Of a stretch of DNA of 64,000 nt, positions 35,802 through 44,469 are shown piece by piece; position 1 is the stretch's first letter; every line of letters begins with the position of its first letter. The translations under genes and the position numbers were made by a program. The DNA lies in the NCBI RefSeq assembly GCF_900113735.1, contig NZ_FOQM01000017.1, positions 62,001-126,000 on the forward strand, read 5' to 3'. The notes beneath the pieces are model-generated. The model was given only the letters and a program-made list of their open reading frames with translations, made no database searches and had not been told where the DNA came from. The DNA comes from Bradyrhizobium sp. Gha. GTDB taxonomy: Bacteria; Pseudomonadota; Alphaproteobacteria; Rhizobiales; Xanthobacteraceae.

Positions 35802-36689
35802 ATGGCCGAGATCACGAAACCGATCGACTATTCGCCGAGCTGGACCTTCTTCGAAGGCAAATGGCACGACGGCAACGTGCCGATCATGGGACCGCGCACG
35901 CATGGGGCCTGGCTCGGCTCGGTGGTGTTCGATGGTGCGCGCGCGTTCGAAGGCGTCGCGCCCGATCTCGACCGTCACATCGCCCGCGCCAATCAATCCG
36001 CGATCAATTTCGGCCTGAAGCCGGTGGTCGATGCCGACACCTGGATGACGCTCGCAAACGACGGCATTGCACGCTTTGCGCCGAATGCCGAGCTCTATGT
36101 CCGCCCGATGTACTGGGCCCAGCACGGTGCGGGTGGCGGCGTGCTGTTCGATCCCGAGACCACCAATTGGTGCCTGTGCATCTACGAGGCGCCGATGCCG
36201 AAGCCGACAGGCAATGCGATCACACTGTCGCCGTTTCGCAGGCCCACGGCCGAATGCGCGCCCGTCGAGGCCAAAGCGGCCTGCCTCTATCCGAACAATT
36301 CGCGCGCGCTGGCGGAAGCGGCCTCGCGCGGCTTCCAGAATGCGCTGATGCTCGACATGCTCGGTAATGTCGCGGAGTTCGGCAATTCGAACGTGTTCAT
36401 GGCCAAGGACGGCGTGGTCTTCACGCCGGTGCCGAACGGTACCTTCCTCAACGGCATCACCCGCCAGCGCGTCATCAGCCTGCTCCGGGGCGATGGCGTC
36501 ACCGTGGTCGAGAAGACGCTGCGCTATGCGGATTTCCTTGCCGCAGACGAGATCTTCTCCACCGGCAATTTTGCGAAGGTGGCGCCGGTGATTCGCATCG
36601 ACGCACGCGAGCTGAAGCCGGGCCCGCTCTACAGCAAGGCGCGAAAGCTCTATTGGGATTTTGCCCATGCGTCGCAGCTGGCGGCCTGA
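35802..36689 (+). CDS. ilvE: branched-chain amino acid aminotransferase family (class IV)
   Basis: A 295-residue fold-type IV PLP aminotransferase. Family blocks include FFEGKWHDGNVPIMGPRTHG, the PLP-lysine region EAKAACLYPNNSRALAEA and the phosphate-binding NSNVFMAKDG and GITRQRVI segments. It interconverts branched-chain amino acids and their keto acids. ATG 35802 follows a GGGGAGG ribosome-binding site; the longer frame from 35727 lacks one. Bradyrhizobium genomes carry several class IV paralogues, so the precise substrate is uncertain. Confidence 0.82.
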   Translation: MAEITKPIDYSPSWTFFEGKWHDGNVPIMGPRTHGAWLGSVVFDGARAFEGVAPDLDRHIARANQSAINFGLKPVVDADTWMTLANDGIARFAPNAELYVRPMYWAQHGAGGGVLFDPETTNWCLCIYEAPMPKPTGNAITLSPFRRPTAECAPVEAKAACLYPNNSRALAEAASRGFQNALMLDMLGNVAEFGNSNVFMAKDGVVFTPVPNGTFLNGITRQRVISLLRGDGVTVVEKTLRYADFLAADEIFSTGNFAKVAPVIRIDARELKPGPLYSKARKLYWDFAHASQLAA

Positions 36690-36691
36690 CG

Positions 36692-37312
36692 CTAGCCGGC
36701 CCGCCGACGAAAGCGGCTGAACTGAAACGCCTGCGTCGAATGCCACGGCGTGCGATGGGTATCGCCGCGCGTCTCGACCAGCTCGAACTCCGGCCCGAGC
36801 TCCCTTGAAAGGCTCGTGCTGTCGTGTCGCTGCACCGGCAGGCCGCTGCATGTCTGCGGACCATCGGGCGCGAAGGTGGCGATGATGACCTGTCCGTCCG
36901 CCGCAATCGCCGATCGCAGACGCTCGACGTAAGCGGCCCTGTCGCGCGGATCGGTCAGGAAGTGAAACGCGGCACGATCATGCCAGACGTCGTAGGCCTT
37001 CACCGGGCGCCACGTGGTCACGTCGGCAACGATCCAGTCGACCGCCGATGCGGCTGCACCGATTCGCTTCCTCGCTGCATCAAGGGCGTTGGCAGAGAGG
37101 TCCAGCACGGCGAGATTGCGGTAATTGTCCTGAAGCAGTGCGTCGGCCAGCCGCGATGCCCCGCCGCCGATATCAATGATGGCCGCGTCGCGATCCGGAT
37201 TGGCGGCGCGAATCATCTCGATCGAGAGCGCCGGGCTATCCTGAAACCAGCTGACCTCGGCCTCGCCCTTGGTGGCGTAGACGTTGTCCCAATGCGTGGT
37301 GCGGTCGGACAT
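36692..37312 (-). CDS. class I SAM-dependent methyltransferase
   Basis: A 206-residue methyltransferase with motif I DIGGGASRL and a following acidic residue in LAVLDLSANAL. The N-terminus (TTHWDNVYATKGEAEVSWFQ) is typical of small methyltransferases of unknown substrate related to the thiopurine/tellurite resistance group. ATG 37312 has GGAG close upstream. It converges with ilvE, leaving 2 bases between stops. Confidence 0.8.
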   Translation of the reverse strand: MSDRTTHWDNVYATKGEAEVSWFQDSPALSIEMIRAANPDRDAAIIDIGGGASRLADALLQDNYRNLAVLDLSANALDAARKRIGAAASAVDWIVADVTTWRPVKAYDVWHDRAAFHFLTDPRDRAAYVERLRSAIAADGQVIIATFAPDGPQTCSGLPVQRHDSTSLSRELGPEFELVETRGDTHRTPWHSTQAFQFSRFRRRAG

Positions 37313-37414
37313 GGCAGCTCCGGCCTTCGCCGGGACGGCACCGCGCAAAGGCAATGCCGCAATCAAACTGGCAGTTCGCGCGCCCGCCGCATGCGGACGC
37401 GTCGGTGCGGAGGT

Positions 37415-38011
37415 CTACTCGTCCTTCTTCGACATGCGCTCGAGGCGTTCCTGCATGTCCTTCATCTGCTGGCGCAGGTCGTCGATATTGCTGTCCGTCG
37501 CCGCCGGGGCGTTGGCATCGGGCTCCGGCTCCGGGGTCGTTGCCGGTCGGCCCGCATTGGGAGCAAACGGCTTGAACATCGAGAAGGTCTGCTGAAACAG
37601 CTCCATGTTGCGGCGGACCTGTTCTTCCAGCGGGGCGAAGGGCGTGCCCGACAGCGTGTTGGCGATCTGCTTGCGGAACTTCTCCTGCTCCTGGGTCAGT
37701 GTCGCGATCGACTGCTCCAGATATTTCGGCACCACCATCTGCATGCTGTCGCCGTAGAAGCGGATCAGCTGGCGCAGGAAGGTGGTCGGCAACAGGTTCT
37801 GGCCGGCCTTGTTCTCCTGCTCGAAGATGATCTGGGCAAGCACCGAGCGGGTGATGTCGTCGCCGGTCTTGGCATCGTAGACCAGGAAATCTTCGCCATC
37901 TTTGACCATGGCGGCGAGGTCTTCCAGCGTCACATAGGTGCTCGTCCCGGTGTTATAGAGCCGGCGGTTCGCGTATTTCTTGATCGTGGTGGGTTGGTCT
38001 GATTTCGCCAT
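37415..38011 (-). CDS. phaR: polyhydroxyalkanoate synthesis repressor PhaR
   Basis: A 198-residue PhaR. The N-terminal DNA-binding domain (IKKYANRRLYNTGTSTYVTLEDLAAMVKDGEDFLVYDAKTGDDITRSVLAQIIFEQE) and the middle PHB accumulation domain (LLPTTFLRQLIRFYGDSMQMVVPKYLEQSI) are complete. The C-terminal part is a Pro/Ala linker and a coiled coil. PhaR represses phasin genes and senses PHA granules. It is divergent from phaA with a 300-base region between, which may hold PhaR sites. Confidence 0.92.
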   Translation of the reverse strand: MAKSDQPTTIKKYANRRLYNTGTSTYVTLEDLAAMVKDGEDFLVYDAKTGDDITRSVLAQIIFEQENKAGQNLLPTTFLRQLIRFYGDSMQMVVPKYLEQSIATLTQEQEKFRKQIANTLSGTPFAPLEEQVRRNMELFQQTFSMFKPFAPNAGRPATTPEPEPDANAPAATDSNIDDLRQQMKDMQERLERMSKKDE

Positions 38012-38314
38012 GGGCTCTCACTTGCAGCACTGAGAACGGGAACCTGCGGGGCCAATGCCGCAGGGCGGGAAGAGTACGCAACGCAACAAAGTAAGCATTT
38101 TCAAAGGGGGCACGCTACCGTTTTGTGCGGCACGGTTAATCGCACAGCAAAAACGTGCTTGCGAAATGGCCAAGAACGCTATTTTGAATGCGCTGCGGGA
38201 TGAATTCGGCGACCTTCCGATTGACATGCCGCAATGACGTTAACAGGATGCCATCCGAGACTGGCGAGCCGTTTCCCAGCCCCGTCTGCCCCCTTTGAAC
38301 CCCAGGAGATGCCC
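38012..38314. promoter_or_regulatory. divergent phaR-phaA promoter region
   Basis: About 300 bases between the divergent phaR and phaA genes. It contains both promoters and GTGC/GCAC-rich tracts around 38105-38160 (TTTGTGCGGCAC, then CGCACAGC and CGTGC) that could be PhaR targets. A 60-codon frame (38055-38237) lacks a ribosome-binding site and is not called as a gene. Confidence 0.35.
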
Positions 38315-39493
38315 ATGTCAGACGATGTCGTCATCGTCAGCGCCGCCCGCACCCCGGTCGGAAGCTTCAACGGAGCCTTCGCGACCCTTCCCGCCCACGA
38401 TCTTGGTGCGATCGCCATCAAGGCCGCGCTGGAGCGCGGCGGCATTGAGCCCGGCCGGGTCTCCGAGGTCATCATGGGCCAGATCCTGACTGCTGCTCAG
38501 GGTCAGAACCCGGCCCGCCAGGCCTCGATCGGCGCCGGCATTCCGGTGGAAAGCCCGGCCTGGGGCGTGAACCAGCTTTGCGGCTCTGGCCTGCGCACGG
38601 TCGCGCTTGGCTATCAGGCGCTGCTCAACGGCGATTCCGAGATCGTGGTTGCCGGCGGCCAGGAATCCATGAGCATGGCCCCGCACGCCCAGTATCTTCG
38701 CGGCGGCGTCAAGATGGGCGCGGTCGAGTTCGTCGACACCATGATCAAGGACGGCCTGTGGGATGCCTTCAATGGCTACCATATGGGCAACACCGCCGAG
38801 AACGTCGCACGGCAGTGGCAGATCACGCGTGCCCAGCAGGATGAGTTCGCGGTCGCCTCGCAGCAGAAGGCTGAAGCTGCGCAGAAGGCCGGCAAGTTCA
38901 ACGACGAGATCGTCCCCGTCACGATCAAGGGCCGCAAGGGCGATACCGTCGTCAGCGCCGACGAATATCCGCGTCATGGCGCCACGCTCGATGCGATGGC
39001 GAAGCTCCGTCCGGCTTTCGAGAAGGACGGCACCGTCACCGCAGGCTCGGCCTCCGGCATCAATGACGGCGCTGCCGCCGTGGTGCTGATGACCGCGAAG
39101 CAGGCCGCCAAGGAAGGCAAGAAGCCGCTCGCGCGTATCGTGTCGTGGGCGCAGGCCGGCGTCGATCCGAAGATCATGGGCTCGGGCCCGATCCCGGCCT
39201 CGCGCGCGGCGCTGAAGAAGGCCGGCTGGAACGTCGGCGATCTCGACCTGATCGAGGCCAACGAGGCCTTCGCGGCGCAGGCTTGTGCCGTCAACAAGGA
39301 TCTCGGCTGGGATACGTCGAAGGTCAACGTCAATGGCGGGGCGATCGCGATCGGCCATCCGGTCGGCGCGTCCGGCGCGCGCGTGCTGGTGACGCTGCTG
39401 CACGAAATGCAGAAGCGCGATTCGAAGAAGGGCCTCGCCACGCTGTGCATCGGCGGCGGCATGGGTATCGCGATGTGTCTGGCGCGCGACTGA
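38315..39493 (+). CDS. phaA: acetyl-CoA C-acetyltransferase (PhaA, beta-ketothiolase)
   Basis: A 392-residue thiolase. The acyl-accepting Cys is in [16 protein letters not shown], and the second set [11 protein letters not shown] and [10 protein letters not shown] carries the catalytic His and Cys. It joins two acetyl-CoA into acetoacetyl-CoA, the first step of polyhydroxybutyrate synthesis. ATG 38315 is chosen: AGGAG lies 6 bases upstream and the protein then begins [13 protein letters not shown] as usual. phaB follows about 245 bases downstream after a terminator hairpin. Confidence 0.93.
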   Translation: MSDDVVIVSAARTPVGSFNGAFATLPAHDLGAIAIKAALERGGIEPGRVSEVIMGQILTAAQGQNPARQASIGAGIPVESPAWGVNQLCGSGLRTVALGYQALLNGDSEIVVAGGQESMSMAPHAQYLRGGVKMGAVEFVDTMIKDGLWDAFNGYHMGNTAENVARQWQITRAQQDEFAVASQQKAEAAQKAGKFNDEIVPVTIKGRKGDTVVSADEYPRHGATLDAMAKLRPAFEKDGTVTAGSASGINDGAAAVVLMTAKQAAKEGKKPLARIVSWAQAGVDPKIMGSGPIPASRAALKKAGWNVGDLDLIEANEAFAAQACAVNKDLGWDTSKVNVNGGAIAIGHPVGASGARVLVTLLHEMQKRDSKKGLATLCIGGGMGIAMCLARD

Positions 39494-39620
39494 AGCTGAC
39501 GTCTGACTGATGAACCAGCGCGTGCGCTGCACACCGCCACTGAGTGCGTTGCACGCGACCAAAAAAGCAGCGGTTGCAAATCAAATATTCTTCGCAACCG
39601 CGCAAGCTTCGACTAAATAC

Positions 39621-39654
39621 AAACGCCCGGCTCAACGCCGGGCGTTTTGTTCTT
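39621..39654 (+). terminator. intrinsic terminator after phaA
   Basis: An 11-bp stem (39621-39631 with 39637-39647) with a 5-base loop is followed by TGTTCTT. It lies between phaA and phaB, so phaB probably has its own promoter or receives partial readthrough. Confidence 0.8.
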
Positions 39655-39738
39655 GATGTCCGTCAAACCAACCGCATAATCCGTATCTAAAAAGCATCAC
39701 TCAGAAACGTCCGCAGAGTCCAAGGGAAGGAATACGAT

Positions 39739-40464
39739 ATGGCACGAGTTGCATTGGTCACGGGTGGTACGCGCGGCATCGGAGCTGCGATCAGCAAGGC
39801 GCTGAAGGCGGCCGGCTACAAGGTCGCGGCGAGCTATGCCGGCAATGATGCGGCGGCGGAGAAGTTCAAGGCCGAGACCGGCATCTCCGTCTACAAGTGG
39901 GACGTCAGCAATTTCGATGCCTGTGCCGAAGGCGTGAAGAAGGTCGAGGCCGAGCTCGGCCCCGTCGACATCCTCGTCAACAATGCCGGCATCACCCGCG
40001 ACACCGCCTTCCACAAGATGACGCTCGAACAGTGGAACGCCGTGATCAACACCAATCTCGGCTCGCTGTTCAACATGACGCGACAGGTGATCGAGGGCAT
40101 GCGCGCCCGCAAGTTCGGCCGCGTCATCTCGATCTCGTCGATCAACGGCCAGAAGGGGCAGTTCGGCCAGGTCAATTATTCCGCGGCGAAGGCCGGCGAC
40201 ATCGGCTTCACCAAGGCGCTGGCGCTCGAGAACGCCAAGGGCGGCATCACCGTCAACGTGATCGCGCCGGGTTACATCAACACCGAGATGGTGCAGGCAG
40301 TGCCGAAGGACGTTCTGGAAAAGAACGTGATCCCGCAGATCCCGGTCAACCGGCTCGGCGAGCCGGAAGAGATTGCGCGCGCGGTCGTGTTCCTGGCAGC
40401 CGAGGAAGCCGGCTTTATCACCGGCTCGACCCTGACCATCAACGGTGGTCAGTACCACGCCTGA
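39739..40464 (+). CDS. phaB: acetoacetyl-CoA reductase (PhaB)
   Basis: A 241-residue short-chain dehydrogenase. The NADP(H) motif TGGTRGIG is at residues 8-15, the NNAG motif follows, and the catalytic Ser-Tyr-Lys set is seen in ISISSING and NYSAAKAG. It reduces acetoacetyl-CoA to (R)-3-hydroxybutyryl-CoA. Position after phaA and the YSAAKAGDIGFTKALA context separate it from FabG paralogues. The ATG follows an AAGGAAGG ribosome-binding site. Confidence 0.92.
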   Translation: MARVALVTGGTRGIGAAISKALKAAGYKVAASYAGNDAAAEKFKAETGISVYKWDVSNFDACAEGVKKVEAELGPVDILVNNAGITRDTAFHKMTLEQWNAVINTNLGSLFNMTRQVIEGMRARKFGRVISISSINGQKGQFGQVNYSAAKAGDIGFTKALALENAKGGITVNVIAPGYINTEMVQAVPKDVLEKNVIPQIPVNRLGEPEEIARAVVFLAAEEAGFITGSTLTINGGQYHA

Positions 40465-40563
40465 TCGGCCGCCAAGCAGGTAGCGTCAGGCGCGACAAGA
40501 CGATAATGAAGGCGCAATGCCCGGCCCCGTGCCGGGCATAAGCGTCCTCAGAGCCTCTCATCC

Positions 40564-41433
40564 ATGAATCCGCGCAGTGCAACCCTGGTCGGACTGACCG
40601 CGATCCTGATGTGGTCGCTGCTGTCGGTGATGACGGTGGCCACCGGCAAGATCCCGGCGTTTCAGCTCGCTGCGATGACCTTTGCGATCGGCGGTCTCGT
40701 CGGTCTGCTGACCTGGATCGGCCGCGGCGACGCGGCGAAGAGCCTGCGTCAGCCTCTGGTCGTATGGGTGGTCGGCGTCGGTGGTTTGTTCGGCTATCAC
40801 GCGCTGTATTTCCTCGCGCTGCGATTCGCGCCGCCGGCCGAAGCCGGCCTCCTGAATTACATGTGGCCGCTGCTGATCGTGCTGTTCTCGTCCTTTCTGC
40901 CGGGCGAGCGGCTGGCGGTGCATCACATCATCGGCGCCGTGCTCGGCCTCGTCGGTACCGTGCTGCTGTTTGCCGGTAGCACCACGGGCTTCGCGCCGGG
41001 CCAGATGCCGGGACTGATTGCCGCGCTCATCGCGGCCTTCGTCTGGGCCGCCTATTCGGTGCTGTCACGGCGATTGAAGGCGGTGCCGACCGATGCGGTC
41101 GCGGGCTTCTGCCTCGCCACGTCAGTGCTGGCCGCGTTGATGCACGGCCTGCTGGAAACAACGGTGTGGCCTGAGACCACCTTGCAGTGGCTCTCGGTCG
41201 TCGCGCTTGGCATCGGTCCCGTCGGGGCGGCCTTCTACGCCTGGGACATCGGCATGAAGCGCGGCGACATTCGCGTGCTTGGCGCCGCTTCTTATGCGAC
41301 GCCGCTATTGTCGACCGGGTTCCTGATCGCTGCCGGCTTTGCAAAGGCCAGCGCCAACATCGCCATCGCCGCGATCCTGATCGCCGGCGGCGGCCTGATC
41401 GCGGCGAAGGACATGGTGCTGCGGAAGCGTTGA
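40564..41433 (+). CDS. EamA/DMT-family transporter
   Basis: A 289-residue inner-membrane protein with ten predicted helices in two EamA repeats. The segments LRFAPPAEAGLLNYMWPLLIVLFSSFLPGER and FYAWDIGMKRGDIRVLGAASYATPLLS are strongly like the aromatic amino acid exporter YddG group. Export of amino acids is plausible but not shown. It ends 7 bases before the convergent flavin-reductase gene. Confidence 0.83.
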   Translation: MNPRSATLVGLTAILMWSLLSVMTVATGKIPAFQLAAMTFAIGGLVGLLTWIGRGDAAKSLRQPLVVWVVGVGGLFGYHALYFLALRFAPPAEAGLLNYMWPLLIVLFSSFLPGERLAVHHIIGAVLGLVGTVLLFAGSTTGFAPGQMPGLIAALIAAFVWAAYSVLSRRLKAVPTDAVAGFCLATSVLAALMHGLLETTVWPETTLQWLSVVALGIGPVGAAFYAWDIGMKRGDIRVLGAASYATPLLSTGFLIAAGFAKASANIAIAAILIAGGGLIAAKDMVLRKR

Positions 41434-41440
41434 GGCGCGA

Positions 41441-42124
41441 TCAGAGCGCCGGCTGCCAGCCCGGCGGCCGATACGTCGCTTCCGGAATCCGCCCGAGCTC
41501 GGAGCGCTGCAAGCGTTGCGACGTCAGGCCATAGAACTCCTGGAAGCTCATGATCAGCGGCCGCCATCGGTCTGGATCGATGCGATTCGGCACGCCATCC
41601 ATCATGATATGGGGATGCGCGTGCACGCGGGTGACGCGGACCTCGATCGCGGTGAGATTGCCGCCCCAGGCCGCATCGTCCTGCGCCATCTCATGCACAT
41701 AAGCGACCTTGGCTTCGATCTGCACCGGGCACTCGGCCACACGCGGCGCGCTGACCGTTTCGCTTGCCAACGCCGTCAGACCGCTGAGTTCGAACTTGTC
41801 CTTCTCGTGCCGATAGCCGCGATAGAGTTTTCCTGGCGGCACGGGATCCGAGCCCGTGGTGCGAGCAAGGCGGTCGACGGCGCCGACAAGATGGGCCGAG
41901 GGCAGATTGAGCACGCATTCGCCGCTGCGAATCATGTTCTCGGTGGTCTTCGAGTTGCGCGCGAGCCCAAGCATGCAGCGCCAGCCGACCCACCATGCCG
42001 AGGACATCGGTGCGAGATTGTGAGTGCCGTCGTCGTTGGTCGATCCGATCAGGACGACCGGCGTTCCAAAATATAAAATGGCCGGGTCGATCTGGACGGC
42101 GGCGGGACCGTGTGTTCCGTGCAT
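41441..42124 (-). CDS. flavin reductase-like, FMN-binding split-barrel protein
   Basis: A 227-residue protein of the flavin-reductase-like FMN-binding family. The N-terminal strand set (YFGTPVVLIGSTNDDGTHNLAPMSSAWWVGW) and the NMIRSGECVLNLPS block are typical. Such proteins bind FMN and either act as flavin reductases or as oxidoreductases of unknown substrate. No partner monooxygenase gene is adjacent. Start at ATG 42124. Confidence 0.78.
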   Translation of the reverse strand: MHGTHGPAAVQIDPAILYFGTPVVLIGSTNDDGTHNLAPMSSAWWVGWRCMLGLARNSKTTENMIRSGECVLNLPSAHLVGAVDRLARTTGSDPVPPGKLYRGYRHEKDKFELSGLTALASETVSAPRVAECPVQIEAKVAYVHEMAQDDAAWGGNLTAIEVRVTRVHAHPHIMMDGVPNRIDPDRWRPLIMSFQEFYGLTSQRLQRSELGRIPEATYRPPGWQPAL

Positions 42125-42199
42125 CGTACGCTCCTGTTGACTGGAAGCGCAGTCCTAGTGGGGGAAGTTAATCGAACCCACCCGATTCCGGATAGCAGA

Positions 42200-42237
42200 G
42201 CGTTTTCGGTGGATACCGGTTCGCGTGAAGAAAACGC
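42200..42237. repeat. short palindromic repeat common in Bradyrhizobium
   Basis: GCGTTTTC (42200-42207) pairs with GAAAACGC (42230-42237) around an inner ACCGGT. I recall this GATACCGGTTCGCGTGAAG-type unit as a frequent extragenic repeat in Bradyrhizobium genomes. It lies in the gap between the flavin-reductase and cupin genes. Confidence 0.5.
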
Positions 42238-42253
42238 GTCAAAACAAGAATCT

Positions 42254-42676
42254 CTACGGTTGCCAACCCTTGGGCGCGAGTTCGAATTTTGCAAACTCGA
42301 AGGCGGGTGCCACGGTGCAGCCGACCAGCGTCCACTCGCCTGACGTCTCCGCCATCTGCCACGCGTCTGCCGGCACGATCGCCTGTGGCCGTTCGCCGCT
42401 CACAAGGTCCGTGCCGAGCCGCACCTCGTGCTGGGAGCAGCCCTCGTGGGCGATACGGAGCATCAAGGGGCTGCCGGCGTAGAAGTGCCAGGTCTCGACC
42501 GCATCGATGCGATGCCAGTGCGAGCGCTCGTTGCGCGCGAGCAGGTAATAGATCGAGGTCGACCGCGACCGGCCGTTGGCGTCGGTGGTCTGGTCGCGAA
42601 AGGTTTCGCGGTAATGCCCGCCCTCGGGATGCGGGCGGAGTTCGAGGCGCGCGATGATCTCGGCTGCGGTCGGCAT
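42254..42676 (-). CDS. cupin family protein (DUF985)
   Basis: A 140-residue cupin of the DUF985 type. The N-terminal signature LELRPHPEGGHYRETFRD and the strand ERSHWHRIDAVETWHFYAGSPL, with the cupin metal-site His residues, are clear. The biochemical function of the family is not well defined. It is the last gene before gloB on the same strand with a 37-base gap. Confidence 0.82.
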   Translation of the reverse strand: MPTAAEIIARLELRPHPEGGHYRETFRDQTTDANGRSRSTSIYYLLARNERSHWHRIDAVETWHFYAGSPLMLRIAHEGCSQHEVRLGTDLVSGERPQAIVPADAWQMAETSGEWTLVGCTVAPAFEFAKFELAPKGWQP

Positions 42677-42713
42677 CGATCCCCGTCAGGGCTTGTTCTT
42701 GAGGACTTGGTCT

Positions 42714-43481
42714 TCAGTACTTGTTTTTGCGCTCGCGCAATTCGCCGAACACCGCGGCGGCCTCTGCACCCTTCATGTGTAGCCTGGCTGCGATCGAGGG
42801 TTCATCCGCACGCAGGAACACGTTTGCTCGCTTCTCTTCACCAAGCACTGAGGGGATGGTCGGCTTGTTGTCCGCCCGCAGCTTCGCGACCTCCGCCGCG
42901 CGCGCCTGGAGCGCCGCATTGTCGGGATCGACGGTAAGCGCGAACTTGACGTTGGACGCCGTGTATTCGTGGCCGCAATAGAGCTTGAAATCGTCGGGCA
43001 GGGCTCGCAGTTTCAACAGCGAGTCCCACATCATCGGATAGGTACCCTCGAACACGCGGCCGCAGCCGATCGAGAACAACGTGTCGGCGGCGAACAGCGT
43101 CTTCTCAGTGTCGAATACGTAGGAGATGTGATCGAGCGTATGGCCGGGGGTCTCGAGCACGCGCCCCAGCAGCGTACCGACCTTGACCACATCGCCATTG
43201 GCGACGCGCAAATCGACGTCAGCGATTTTGGCCGACTTGTCGTGCGGCGCGACGACGCGGCAATTGTATTTCTGCTTGAGTTCGGCGACCCCGCCGACAT
43301 GATCGCCATGGTGATGGGTGATCAGGATGTCGGTGAGCTGCCAACCCTCGCGCTCCAGCGCCTGGATGATGGGACCGGCTTCCGGCGCATCGATCGATGC
43401 GGTGGCCCTGGTTTCCACATCGTGGATCAGGTAACCGAAATTGTCGTTTAAACAGCTGAAAGTACGAATTTCGGCGGCCAT
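42714..43481 (-). CDS. gloB: hydroxyacylglutathione hydrolase (glyoxalase II)
   Basis: A 255-residue metallo-beta-lactamase-fold enzyme of the GloB family. The THHHGDHVGG motif, the later GHTLDH and the CGHEY motif supply the metal ligands. The C-terminal HAGH domain (NKPTIPSVLGEEKRANVFLR) is complete. It hydrolyses S-lactoylglutathione in methylglyoxal detoxification. ATG 43481 with GGAG upstream gives the usual MAAEIRTFSCLNDNFGYL start; the longer open frame runs antisense through the next gene and is rejected. Confidence 0.92.
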   Translation of the reverse strand: MAAEIRTFSCLNDNFGYLIHDVETRATASIDAPEAGPIIQALEREGWQLTDILITHHHGDHVGGVAELKQKYNCRVVAPHDKSAKIADVDLRVANGDVVKVGTLLGRVLETPGHTLDHISYVFDTEKTLFAADTLFSIGCGRVFEGTYPMMWDSLLKLRALPDDFKLYCGHEYTASNVKFALTVDPDNAALQARAAEVAKLRADNKPTIPSVLGEEKRANVFLRADEPSIAARLHMKGAEAAAVFGELRERKNKY

Positions 43482-43589
43482 GACATCTCCATCGCGCTCA
43501 GCCCCGCCAGACAAATATGGCGTTAACGTTGCGCAGGCAATGCAATATTCCGCGCACAGCCGCCACCTTGTGCATGTTACATTGCCGCC

Positions 43590-44330
43590 ATGAGCATCGA
43601 TGTCGTCGACCTCCGCGAGTTCTATTCCCGTCGCCTGGGGATTGTGGCGCGGCAAATGATCAATCGCGGCATAAGAGAGCGCTGGCCGAATGCCGCGGGT
43701 CAGCGCGTGCTCGGCATCGGCTACCCCACGCCCTATCTCGGGCTGTTCCGCGAGGACGCCGAGCGCTGCATCGCCTTCATGCCGGCGGCCCAGGGCGTGC
43801 TGAAATGGCCGACCGGGAGACCGGCGCTCGCCACACTGGTCGACGAGTTCTCGCTGCCACTTCCCGAAGCCGCGGTGGACCGCATCCTGCTGGTCCATGC
43901 GCTCGAAATGTCGGACGATCCGGCCGCGCTGCTGCGTGAGGTCTGGCGGGTGCTGTCGCCGTCCGGCCGCGTCATTGCCGTGATCCCGAACCGGCGCGGG
44001 GTCTGGACTCGCAGCGACAACACGCCTTTCGGCCACGGCCGTCCCTATTCACGCTCGCAGATCACGGATCTGCTGCGTCAGACCTGGTTCACGCCGACCG
44101 CCTGGGGCGAGGCGTTGTTCATGCCGCCTTATGCGGGCCGCTGGGTCCTGAAATCGGCGCAGATGTGGGAGCGCGCCGGCGCGGCGCTGTCATTGCCTTT
44201 TGCCGGTGTCCATATCGTCGAAGCGACCAAGCAGGTCTATCGTGCGATCCCCGCCAAGCGCGAACGGGCGCGGCTGATTCCCTCGTTGAAGCCGGTGCTG
44301 GTGCCGTCCTCGACGGTGACCCGGACCTAG
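43590..44330 (+). CDS. SAM-dependent methyltransferase divergent from gloB
   Basis: A 246-residue class I methyltransferase-like protein. The SAM motif is degenerate (VLGIGYPTPYLGLF), but the later block (RILLVHALEMSDDPAALLREVWRVLSPSGRVIAVIPNR) is typical. The pairing with gloB is common in alphaproteobacteria, which suggests but does not prove a shared role. Start at ATG 43590, 108 bases from gloB. The substrate is unknown. Confidence 0.8.
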   Translation: MSIDVVDLREFYSRRLGIVARQMINRGIRERWPNAAGQRVLGIGYPTPYLGLFREDAERCIAFMPAAQGVLKWPTGRPALATLVDEFSLPLPEAAVDRILLVHALEMSDDPAALLREVWRVLSPSGRVIAVIPNRRGVWTRSDNTPFGHGRPYSRSQITDLLRQTWFTPTAWGEALFMPPYAGRWVLKSAQMWERAGAALSLPFAGVHIVEATKQVYRAIPAKRERARLIPSLKPVLVPSSTVTRT

Positions 44331-44400
44331 CTTCCCCTCTCGGTGCTCGGCAGAGGCGAACTGTGCCTGTCGCTGCCGTCGATTCCGCCAATTTGAAGCT

Positions 44401-44436
44401 TCAAAAACAAATCGTCCCGGCGAGGCCGGGACGATT
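44401..44436 (-). terminator. intrinsic terminator for the DUF4167 gene
   Basis: A perfect 12-bp stem (44410-44421 with 44425-44436) with a 3-base loop. On the minus strand it is followed by TTGTTTTTGA, a U-rich tract, 34 bases after the DUF4167 stop codon. A terminator for the minus-strand transcript is the clear reading. Confidence 0.85.
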
Positions 44437-44469
44437 GAAGTCCATGACAATCAGTACCTTTGCTGCGCC

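Noticed and set aside
38055-38237. 60-codon plus-strand frame between phaR and phaA
   Set aside because: No ribosome-binding site, no family, and it lies in the expected promoter region.
43482-44036. N-terminal extension of the gloB frame
   Set aside because: Overlaps the divergent methyltransferase; GloB starts normally at 43481 with a ribosome-binding site.
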